NCBI GenBank assembly: GCA_919901875.1
Contig: CAKKQG010000231.1
Location: 7,548-12,874, forward strand
Direction of reading: 5' to 3'
Source: Anaerolineales bacterium
Lineage (GTDB): Bacteria; Chloroflexota; Anaerolineae; Anaerolineales; VGOW01
Length of the DNA: 5,327 nt
Position numbers and translations under genes: made by a program. Positions 1 through 5,270 of the stretch are shown here, piece after piece (within the stretch, counting starts at the first letter, position 1; each line of letters begins with the position of its first letter). The notes below the pieces were generated by a model. The model did no database searches, was not told the DNA's origin, and was given only the letters and a program-made list of their open reading frames with translations.

Positions 1-866
1 TGCGCGGGCGGATCGATCAATATCAAGCGGTGATCGGCGGACGGGAGCACCTATGGTATCTCGGCGGATCGTTTGGCAACCCCGGTTGGGACATCGCCTC
101 GCGTGTGGCGACGCTCGCCATTGTGTTACGTTTTCTCCTGCGCCGACAAAATTCGCAACTACCATTCGCCTTGTTACTCCTTCTCAACTTCGGCATTGTG
201 CAATCGGCGTTCACCGTTTCGGGAATCTTCCCCACCCATCACGCCATCTTCATGCCGCTCTTACCGATGATCGTCGCCGCCGCCAGTGAGATCATCTTCG
301 ATCCGTTTTACGAACCGATGCTCACCACCCGTCTCACCAACCCCATCGGAAACTTTTTCACGCGCGGACGCTATATGGGCGGCATTGGTTTGATCACCGA
401 TGCGATGATCATTCTCGCTTTTTGTTTGGGTTGGTTGTGGGTTAGCGATCTTAACGTGGTGAAAGACTATCATCTCGCCCTCAACAAAAGCGGCGGCTTG
501 GGTCCGCACACCGATGCCGTCTATCGCCTCACTGATTATTTGCAGACTCAAAAAGACAAACCGATCTACGCAATGGACTGGGGCTTCGCACCGCAAGTGA
601 AGATGCTAACCCAAAACAAAGTCGCGCCGCAAGAAATTTTTGGCTATGCGTGGAAAGCCGATGACGATTTTAAAAACCGCTTGAGTGCAGCACTCGACAA
701 ACCTAACGCGCTCTTCGTCTTCCACTGGAGTAATGAAACTATTTTCCCGCGAAGAGAGATTTTTGATTCAGTGTTGAAAGAGAGGGGCTTACAAGTCGAT
801 CAGATTGCGGTGATCAGTCGGAGGGATGGTGCGCCGGTGTTTGAGGTAGTAAGAATCACAAAGTAA
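1..866 (+). CDS. C-terminal part of a polytopic membrane protein, GT39/PMT-like (5' end outside window)
   Basis: The frame is open from base 3 to the TAA at 864-866, so the gene begins outside the window; the GTG at 30 is only the first internal start-like codon. Numbering from that GTG, hydrophobic segments lie at about 22-37, 44-64, 70-90 and 117-138, followed by a soluble region of about 140 residues, probably extracytoplasmic. The block FPTHHAIFMPLLPMI (about 67-80) resembles the HH/LLP region in late membrane segments of bacterial dolichyl-phosphate-mannose-type glycosyltransferases (GT39/ArnT/PMT_2 group). Such enzymes move a sugar from a lipid-phosphate donor to a protein or lipid acceptor outside the membrane. 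The catalytic acidic residues of this family sit in the first N-terminal loop, which is missing here, so the assignment rests on topology and resemblance only. It could instead be a related polytopic protein with a soluble C-terminal domain. Confidence 0.6.
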   Translation, partial: RGRIDQYQAVIGGREHLWYLGGSFGNPGWDIASRVATLAIVLRFLLRRQNSQLPFALLLLLNFGIVQSAFTVSGIFPTHHAIFMPLLPMIVAAASEIIFDPFYEPMLTTRLTNPIGNFFTRGRYMGGIGLITDAMIILAFCLGWLWVSDLNVVKDYHLALNKSGGLGPHTDAVYRLTDYLQTQKDKPIYAMDWGFAPQVKMLTQNKVAPQEIFGYAWKADDDFKNRLSAALDKPNALFVFHWSNETIFPRREIFDSVLKERGLQVDQIAVISRRDGAPVFEVVRITK

Positions 867-877
867 AAAGTCGAAAG

Positions 878-897
878 TGCCGTTATAATCCAACACG
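878..897 (+). promoter_or_regulatory. -10 promoter element for the DUF4258/YgiT module, apparently leaderless
   Basis: A perfect TATAAT lies at 884-889 within TGCCGTTATAATC (878-890), and the ATG of the next gene begins at 898, eight bases after the hexamer. Transcription normally starts 6-8 bases after a -10, so the mRNA would begin at or within a couple of bases of the ATG. No Shine-Dalgarno sequence is visible in 867-897 and no good -35 stands 16-18 bases upstream (that position overlaps the end of the previous gene). The same block recurs upstream of radC on the other strand, which strengthens the call. The start site is inferred, not measured. Confidence 0.62.
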
Positions 898-1251
898 ATG
901 GCGGAAAAGACTAAACAAGAATTCATACGCGAGAAAGCGCACCAGAACCAAGATGATCCTGAAGGAGCGAAGATATTGTGGTCGCGTCATGGCACTACCG
1001 AATTGGCAAATGAAGGATGGACGCGTATCCCTGTCGAAACGGCGTTACAAGAGTGCGAAGTAATCGAAGATTATCCCGAAGTGCATCGCCCTCTGCCCGA
1101 TTGTTTAGTGTTAGCGTACTTTGATGATAAAAAACCTTTACACGTTGTGATCGCAATTGATGAACAAAATGACCGCCTCATAATTGTGACAGTGTATCAA
1201 CCTAATTCAGAGGAGTGGAACGATGACTGGCGAACACGCAAAACTAAATAG
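898..1251 (+). CDS. DUF4258-type protein, probable toxin partner of a YgiT zinc-finger protein
   Basis: A 117-residue soluble protein. Its core matches what I recognise as the DUF4258 pattern: S29-R30-H31 at the start of the fold, a helix ending in E54-V55-I56-E57-D58-Y59-P60, the strand D68-C69-L70-V71-L72, then P80-L81-H82-V83-V84 and the closing strands I95-I96-V97-T98-V99-Y100-x-P102 with W107. Small proteins of this kind are commonly encoded directly before a YgiT-type zinc-finger gene, as here, an arrangement like the mqsRA toxin-antitoxin operon. A toxin role, perhaps an mRNA endonuclease, is inferred from context. The conserved H31, Y59, H82 and Y100 are candidate functional residues but no mechanism is proven. 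The ATG was chosen because it lies eight bases after a perfect -10. The first 25 residues are charged and lie before the conserved core. The last 29 bases overlap the next gene. Confidence 0.8.
   Translation: MAEKTKQEFIREKAHQNQDDPEGAKILWSRHGTTELANEGWTRIPVETALQECEVIEDYPEVHRPLPDCLVLAYFDDKKPLHVVIAIDEQNDRLIIVTVYQPNSEEWNDDWRTRKTK
1210..1215 (+). promoter_or_regulatory. Shine-Dalgarno site of the YgiT-type gene
   Basis: GAGGAG stands seven bases before the ATG at 1223, inside the 3' end of the upstream coding sequence. It fixes the start of the second gene and contrasts with the first gene of the module, which has no such site. It implies that the downstream protein can be initiated internally on the shared mRNA. 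Confidence 0.8.
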
Positions 1252-1480
1252 ATGTCCATTGTGCGGCGGACGACTCAAGTCAGGCACAGCGACGATTCCT
1301 TTCCTACTCTCCACAGGCGTCGTGCTGATCAAAAGTGTGCCAGCCGAAATTTGCCAAAACTGTCACGAGCCCTATACTATCGGTGCAGTGACAGATAATC
1401 TGGTCGCGTTATTGAATCAATCGCGTCAAGTTTCTGCTGAAGTTTCTATCATTAATTATGCCGAACTCACTCCGGCATAA
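1223..1480 (+). CDS. YgiT-type zinc-finger protein, probable antitoxin
   Basis: An 85-residue protein with two CxxC knuckles, C11-x-x-C14 followed by a GG turn, and C44-x-x-C47 in the context EICQNCHEPY, the usual zinc-binding layout of the YgiT/MqsA N-terminal domain. In MqsA this domain binds the toxin while a separate C-terminal helix-turn-helix binds the operator. Here the chain ends about 38 residues after the second knuckle, so no room remains for a full helix-turn-helix. This short form is typical of YgiT-type proteins that accompany DUF4258 partners. It overlaps the preceding gene by 29 bp in another frame and has its own strong Shine-Dalgarno, so the two are co-transcribed and probably translationally coupled. 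The antitoxin role is inferred from family and context; whether it represses its own promoter cannot be judged from the sequence. Confidence 0.82.
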   Translation: MTGEHAKLNRCPLCGGRLKSGTATIPFLLSTGVVLIKSVPAEICQNCHEPYTIGAVTDNLVALLNQSRQVSAEVSIINYAELTPA

Positions 1481-1490
1481 TTGTGAATCA

Positions 1491-1522
1491 AAAACGCCAG
1501 AAGCTCTCGCCTCTGGCGTTTT
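1491..1522. terminator. Bidirectional intrinsic terminator between convergent blocks
   Basis: AAAACGCCAGA (1491-1501) and TCTGGCGTTTT (1512-1522) form a perfect 11-bp stem with a 10-base loop. The + strand arm ends in TTTT after the GC-rich part, and on the - strand the tract is TTTTT followed by GATT. It begins 10 bases after the + strand YgiT stop and ends 13 bases before the stop of the - strand gene, as expected for one hairpin ending both converging transcripts. Confidence 0.85.
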
Positions 1523-1535
1523 CAATCTCCAATCT

Positions 1536-3143
1536 CTAAAACGCCCTCGCCCCCACCACTCTCGGTATATCGGTCAAGCTTCCATCTTCGAGTCGCCACG
1601 ATTCGTTGGGGAAGCCTGATGAGGCAGAAACCACAAACGACAACGCCGCGCCCATGCCGGTTACGTTGCGCAAACGGTTGTAGTAGTTGATATATTGCAA
1701 ACCCTTCGTGCGCCAGTTGGCATTATCGGTTGGATTTGAGAATTCGGTGATGAATAAAAGTTTATCGGGATAACGGCGGCGATATTCTTCGTAGACTAAG
1801 CCGCCTGTCGCCGCAACTTGATCGCCATCATCTATCCAATAACAATGACAAGCGAGCCAATCACAAGCGCGCACCGCCTCATCACCCTGACTCAAAAACG
1901 CCCACGAGTCCATGCGCTGTCCACTGATGTTGCCGCCCGGCGAAAGCCCGGGGTAGCCAAACTTGGCTTCGGGGAATTTCGCCTTGAGTCGATTCTTCAC
2001 ATCTAGCAACCAATTGCCAAACTCGCGCCCGTCCTGCCACGAATACTTCCAACCTTCTATCTGTAGATTCGGTTCGTTGTGCAATTCAAAATAACGCACG
2101 CCACGATTGTAAAAGTTCGCCATGTCGCCTTCAAGCCACGAAGCAAATTCATCGGAGCGCACGGTGCGGTTGCGGAAATCGGCGAAGAGGCGAACCATGA
2201 TAAACATGTCGCCGCGAATCGCGCGCAGCTTGTCTACATCTTCCGGGCGCGCAGTGGAAAGTAATTTAACTGCTTCGAGTCGCGCAGTGGAGATCGCATT
2301 AAGATCAGCGTCGCTTAAGGGACCGTCGGCTCGCCCGTTGACTCCGACAAGGCATTTGTTGTACGACCAGTTGAATGCGGGTGGCGGCGGCATCACCGCG
2401 ACAGCATCCAACATAAACGGAGACGGATCCAAAATATCGTGCGGATAGTTGGTGAGTCCAGCCGCAGTCGCTCCTTGTTTCTTCAAGGTGAGATGCAAGT
2501 GGCTGCCGGTGGAGTTGCCGGTTGAATCGGCGAGACCGATCTTATCGCCCGCTTTCACTTGTTGATTCACAGTGGCGAGTGCTTGCTGCAAGTGAGCGTA
2601 GATCGTTTGATAGCCGTCACGATGTTGAATGCGGACGTGAATGCCGTAGGGATGATTGCCGTTGCCATCGTTGACTTGGAAGACCGTGCCGTCAGCGCAG
2701 GCGTACACATTCGCGCCCATCGGCGCGCGGATGTCGAGACCTTCGTGACCGGGCAAACCAAAACGGCGATAAATGTCGGGGTTCTCGCCGAAGGCTTGGG
2801 TGATCTTCGGATAGTCGGTGGGCCATCTTAATTTGAAGACGGCTTGTTGTTGACCATAAGGATCGTTGTTGGAGATTCGTGAGGCGAGCGCGGTTTGAAG
2901 ATCGCTTGGCGTGGAAACATCAATCACATCCAACCGAGCGTTGGGGAAATTATTTTTAAACCACTGCGCGATGTCGCGCCCGTAAGCGTTGGGCGCGTTG
3001 GCAATCGTCACCACGTTTGCCATAGTGGCGTTCTGCGGATCGGGCGTCAGGTTGCAGCCGAACTTTAAAACGTAGTCACGCGCGGCGGCGACCCACTCGT
3101 AATAATTTTCTTTTGGCAGAAGCATCATTTGAGAATCGGGCAT
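1536..3143 (-). CDS. M23 metallopeptidase embedded between an N-terminal domain and a GH-A-like TIM barrel
   Basis: A 535-residue protein in three parts. Residues 12-100 are a domain I cannot name, shared with the neighbouring gene. Residues about 103-245 are an M23 (LytM/lysostaphin-type) peptidase with all expected residues: H133 and D137 (GHEGLDIRA), H184 (IYAHL), and H215-x-H217 (SHLHL). By family analogy H133, D137 and H217 bind zinc, and H184 and H215 are catalytic; such enzymes cut peptidoglycan cross-bridges or stem peptides. A proline-rich linker (252-255) leads to residues 257-535, a barrel with HNEPN (E357, acid/base candidate) and FITEF (E467, nucleophile candidate), as in clan GH-A, with H433/Y435 in CHCYW. 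The sugar substrate is unknown. No signal peptide or membrane segment is visible. The ATG is supported by GAGAGGA six bases upstream. It is the paralogue of the gene 98 bp upstream and probably its operon partner. Confidence 0.85.
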   Translation of the reverse strand: MPDSQMMLLPKENYYEWVAAARDYVLKFGCNLTPDPQNATMANVVTIANAPNAYGRDIAQWFKNNFPNARLDVIDVSTPSDLQTALASRISNNDPYGQQQAVFKLRWPTDYPKITQAFGENPDIYRRFGLPGHEGLDIRAPMGANVYACADGTVFQVNDGNGNHPYGIHVRIQHRDGYQTIYAHLQQALATVNQQVKAGDKIGLADSTGNSTGSHLHLTLKKQGATAAGLTNYPHDILDPSPFMLDAVAVMPPPPAFNWSYNKCLVGVNGRADGPLSDADLNAISTARLEAVKLLSTARPEDVDKLRAIRGDMFIMVRLFADFRNRTVRSDEFASWLEGDMANFYNRGVRYFELHNEPNLQIEGWKYSWQDGREFGNWLLDVKNRLKAKFPEAKFGYPGLSPGGNISGQRMDSWAFLSQGDEAVRACDWLACHCYWIDDGDQVAATGGLVYEEYRRRYPDKLLFITEFSNPTDNANWRTKGLQYINYYNRLRNVTGMGAALSFVVSASSGFPNESWRLEDGSLTDIPRVVGARAF

Positions 3144-3149
3144 GTGAGT

Positions 3150-3156
3150 GTCCTCT
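3150..3156 (-). promoter_or_regulatory. Shine-Dalgarno site of the M23/barrel gene
   Basis: Read on the - strand, GAGAGGA ends six bases before the ATG at 3143. It supports this start over a TTG five codons upstream that lies next to the repeat array. Confidence 0.75.
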
Positions 3157-3160
3157 CAAA

Positions 3161-3238
3161 GGTAGGCAAGTAAACAAGTAGACAGGTAGCACGTTGCCTG
3201 TTTACCTATTTACGTGTTTCCCTGTTTACGTTTTTACC
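3161..3238. repeat. Degenerate 8-bp tandem repeat array with an internal orientation switch
   Basis: Four units in one sense (GGTAGGCA, AGTAAACA, AGTAGACA, GGTAGCAC; 3161-3192) are followed by units in the opposite sense (a poor unit 3191-3198, then TGTTTACC, TATTTACG, TGTTTCCC, TGTTTACG, TTTTTACC; 3199-3238). All derive from one word near GGTAAACA/TGTTTACC. The array fills almost the whole gap between the two paralogous - strand genes, ending 3 bp before the upstream gene's stop. Because the units flip, 3170-3186 can pair with 3197-3213 (14 of 17 Watson-Crick, plus two G-U pairs in the - strand RNA). No U-tract follows, so this is not a typical terminator. Confidence 0.82.
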
Positions 3239-3241
3239 TCT

Positions 3242-4444
3242 TCATCTTATAAACTTCCGCAATCCAATTTCTTTCGCAATCCCAAAATCATTTCCGGACT
3301 CATCGCGCCAGCCCCAGCGCGGCGACTCTTCACTGTTGGATGTAGACACAACGTAAGCAAACGCGCCGCCCAAGCCGCCGACGTGTCTGAGCATACCATA
3401 ATAGCGAGCGTATTGATTCGCTACAATGCTCTTGGGCTGCACCGGATTGCCAAACTCGGTGATGAATAATAATTTATCGTGAAAGTATTGACGATACAAG
3501 CGCCAGATGAATCCGCCTTCGGGCGCGGTCATCTCGTATTCGCTCGTCCAATAGGCGTGGACGCCGATCCAATCGGCGCGTGTTGCCGCCCCTGCCGCTT
3601 GAGCTAAAAACTGTTTAAGTTCCTGACGCAGCCCGCTAATCGCCGGGCCCGGCGAGAGTCCGGGGAAGCCATATTTTTTGTCAGGCCAACGCTGGCGAAA
3701 CAGGCGCACCGTTTCGTTAAACCATTTGGCAAACTCAACGCCATTGTTCCAACTCCCGCCCAAACCTTCGATCATAAGATTCGGTTCGTTATGTACTTCG
3801 ACATATTGAATGTTGGGGTTCTCGTCAAACATGCGTTGCAGATCGCTCGTGGTCTCGGCAACAAATTGTGCCGGGCTGATGGTGCGCGGACGGTTGTCAT
3901 CGTGGAAGCGCATGATCGGGCGCAACATGACGAACAAACCGGGGTTGAAACGATACATCGTTCTTACCGAAGCGTGCGTGGCATGTGAAGTCAGCTTCAC
4001 CGCTTCCACGCGCGAATCGCGCACGAGTCGTATATCCGCTTCTTGCATCTCGCCATCAGAGCGACCATGCAAACCGATGAGGCAGATGTTGTAGTTCCAC
4101 AAAGGCTTCCAATCGAATTCGGTTTGAAATCCGAAGCGCAAGCCGTGATACACACGGACGTAAAGAAGTTCGGCTAACACTTCCGGAGTCGGCGCAACCA
4201 GAGTCTCTAAAATAAATCGGCGCGGATTCTGTCTGAGGAACAGCCACAGCTCTTCGTGCCAATCATCCGACTCAACAATGGTGATGCGTTCAAAGTTCGG
4301 TTGAAGGGCGAGACGATGATCGTTGGAGATGTATACACCGGGGAACATCGCCGCGTATTCCGCCACTGCCGCGCCCCATATCGCCACTTCAGCTTTGGTT
4401 CTGCCGGGGACGAGAAAAAGTTGATCGATGCGTGGTTCAGGCAT
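3242..4444 (-). CDS. Glycoside-hydrolase-like TIM-barrel protein, paralogue lacking the M23 domain
   Basis: A 400-residue protein with the same architecture as its downstream neighbour minus the peptidase. Residues about 18-104 match that protein's N-terminal domain (W-x-AA-x-x-x-Y-x-x-x-F, then RITIVES, a W/F-rich helix, R-x-x-x-E-x-x-VAPTPEVL, and FG at the junction). Residues about 113-400 are the barrel, beginning at WNYNICLIGLHGRSDG. The two glutamates expected for a retaining clan GH-A enzyme are present: E220 in VEVHNEPN and E330 in LLFITEFGNP, with H296/Y298 in VHAYW and the shared block GFPGLSPG at 259-266. Substrate is unknown; a cell-wall or capsular glycan is a guess from the M23-bearing neighbour. 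No signal peptide is seen. The ATG has no clear Shine-Dalgarno, but an in-frame stop about ten codons upstream leaves no better ATG. It lies 43 bp after radC, same strand, with a hairpin between. Confidence 0.78.
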   Translation of the reverse strand: MPEPRIDQLFLVPGRTKAEVAIWGAAVAEYAAMFPGVYISNDHRLALQPNFERITIVESDDWHEELWLFLRQNPRRFILETLVAPTPEVLAELLYVRVYHGLRFGFQTEFDWKPLWNYNICLIGLHGRSDGEMQEADIRLVRDSRVEAVKLTSHATHASVRTMYRFNPGLFVMLRPIMRFHDDNRPRTISPAQFVAETTSDLQRMFDENPNIQYVEVHNEPNLMIEGLGGSWNNGVEFAKWFNETVRLFRQRWPDKKYGFPGLSPGPAISGLRQELKQFLAQAAGAATRADWIGVHAYWTSEYEMTAPEGGFIWRLYRQYFHDKLLFITEFGNPVQPKSIVANQYARYYGMLRHVGGLGGAFAYVVSTSNSEESPRWGWRDESGNDFGIAKEIGLRKFIR

Positions 4445-4456
4445 GGTGAGGCGAAC

Positions 4457-4489
4457 AAACCCTTCGGGTCTTTAAGACCCGAAGGGTTT
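4457..4489. repeat. Perfect hairpin between radC and the barrel gene (terminator or REP-like palindrome)
   Basis: AAACCCTTCGGGTC (4457-4470) and its exact complement at 4476-4489 form a 14-bp stem around the 5-base loop TTTAA; the inner bases are also self-complementary. On the - strand the right-hand arm contains two bases of the radC TAA stop (4488-4490) and the stem is followed by TTTGTT, a weak U-rich tail. It ends only 12 bases before the next ATG. It may terminate or attenuate transcription after radC, or be a copy of a dispersed intergenic palindrome; one window cannot separate these. Confidence 0.75.
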
Positions 4490-5195
4490 AGGCAAAACCT
4501 AACCCGCGTTCTTTGAGCGAGATAAAACGATTCTGCCCGATGATGATGTGATCGTGGACAGACACGTCGAGCAGTTTACCGGCTTCACACATCATGCGCG
4601 TCACGGCAACATCGTCGGGCGATGGCGAGGGATCGCCGCTCGGATGGTTATGCACCACGATCACGCTCGCCGCATTTTGTTTAATCGCTTCGCGGAAAAT
4701 TTCGCCAACACGAATCATGGATGTGTTGAGCGATCCGCGATACACCGTGTGCGTGCCGATTAAGCGATTACGGACATCGAGCAACGCGATACGAACTTCC
4801 TCTTGATCGAGGGCGCGCATCTCATACATAAAGAGATTCGCCGCGTCGGCGGGAGAGGTGATGAGGGGACGTTCATTCGGCGTGGCGGCTGCCAACCGCC
4901 TCCCCAGTTCCACCGCCGATTTAAGTTGCGCCGCCTTTGCCGGTCCAATCCCTTTTACTTTGCATAGATCGGCATAAGACATTTTGAGCAAGCCGATCAA
5001 CCCGTCATTCTGCGCCAACAGTTTTTCGCTTAAACGAATCACATTCTCACCTGCGATGCCCACGCGCAAAATGATCGCCAACAGCTCGGCGTTGTTTAAC
5101 GCTTCGGCACCGGCGTGCGCCAAACGTTCACGCGGTTTGTCTTCATCTGCCATATCGCTGATACGCGGGGTGAAGGTCGGTTCGTCTTCGTTCAT
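4488..5195 (-). CDS. radC: RadC-family JAB/MPN-domain protein
   Basis: A 235-residue protein, near the usual RadC length. It begins with the standard opening (TPRISDMADEDKPRERL, then GAEALNNAELLAIILRVG). A helix-hairpin-helix follows at about 79-92 (KVKGIGPAKAAQLK), usually a DNA-binding element. The C-terminal half is the JAB1/MPN (JAMM-like) domain with E132/E133, H182-x-H184-P-S-G, S192 and D195, matching the zinc-site pattern HxH...SxxD intact. The family was named for a supposed DNA-repair role that later work in E. coli did not support. Its biochemical activity is unsettled, so treat the name as a family label. The ATG was chosen because TATAAT stands seven bases upstream and because it precedes the conserved opening. 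It is the first of three co-directional genes; whether all three are co-transcribed depends on the hairpin after its stop. Confidence 0.95.
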   Translation of the reverse strand: MNEDEPTFTPRISDMADEDKPRERLAHAGAEALNNAELLAIILRVGIAGENVIRLSEKLLAQNDGLIGLLKMSYADLCKVKGIGPAKAAQLKSAVELGRRLAAATPNERPLITSPADAANLFMYEMRALDQEEVRIALLDVRNRLIGTHTVYRGSLNTSMIRVGEIFREAIKQNAASVIVVHNHPSGDPSPSPDDVAVTRMMCEAGKLLDVSVHDHIIIGQNRFISLKERGLGFA

Positions 5196-5214
5196 GTTTG
5201 AGATTATAATCGCA
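5196..5214 (-). promoter_or_regulatory. -10 promoter element of radC, apparently leaderless
   Basis: On the - strand TATAAT (5208-5203) is followed by seven bases, CTCAAAC, and then the ATG. The block TGCGATTATAATC (5214-5202) matches 11 of 13 bases of the block before the DUF4258 gene. With a start 6-8 bases after the -10, the transcript would begin at the ATG; no Shine-Dalgarno is visible. The region where a -35 would lie is occupied by 7-bp repeats and gives no good TTGACA. Confidence 0.65.
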
Positions 5215-5254
5215 GAAGTCAGTAAACAGTAATCAGTGGGCAGTAATCAGTGGC
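5213..5254. repeat. 7-bp tandem repeat array upstream of radC
   Basis: Consecutive heptamers from 5220: CAGTAAA, CAGTAAT, CAGTGGG, CAGTAAT, CAGTGGC, preceded by a poor unit CAGAAGT (5213-5219). The CAGT core is exact in five units and the spacing is exactly seven. It overlaps the outer edge of the radC promoter block. It resembles the heptameric short tandem repeats known from cyanobacterial intergenic regions, although the sequence family differs from the octamers at 3161-3238. Confidence 0.85.
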
Positions 5255-5270
5255 GTTGATCTTGCAACTC

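Noticed and set aside
30..866. Treating the GTG at 30 as the true start of a complete 278-aa protein
   Set aside because: The frame stays open to the window edge and the GTG lacks a ribosome site. The protein starts in the middle of a polytopic membrane fold, so the gene is partial.
1223..1480. Full MqsA-type antitoxin
   Set aside because: Only the two-knuckle zinc domain fits in 85 residues; there is no space for the C-terminal helix-turn-helix of MqsA.
2122..2448. + strand open frame of 108 codons
   Set aside because: It lies wholly antisense to the conserved barrel region of the M23 protein, with serine/arginine-rich low-complexity translation typical of a shadow frame.
3157..3213. Rho-independent terminator between the paralogues
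   Set aside because: The possible stem is imperfect and AT-rich, and on the - strand it is not followed by a U-tract.
3161..3238. CRISPR-like array between the two paralogues
   Set aside because: Units are 8 bp, degenerate and contiguous, with no spacers and a change of orientation. No cas gene is present.
3194..3469. + strand open frame of 91 codons
   Set aside because: It starts within the octamer repeat and then runs antisense to a well supported gene; its composition and lack of a ribosome site indicate a shadow frame.
4256..4516. + strand open frame of 86 codons crossing the barrel gene start and the palindrome
   Set aside because: It is antisense to the start of the 3242-4444 gene, reads through the hairpin, and has no recognisable motif.
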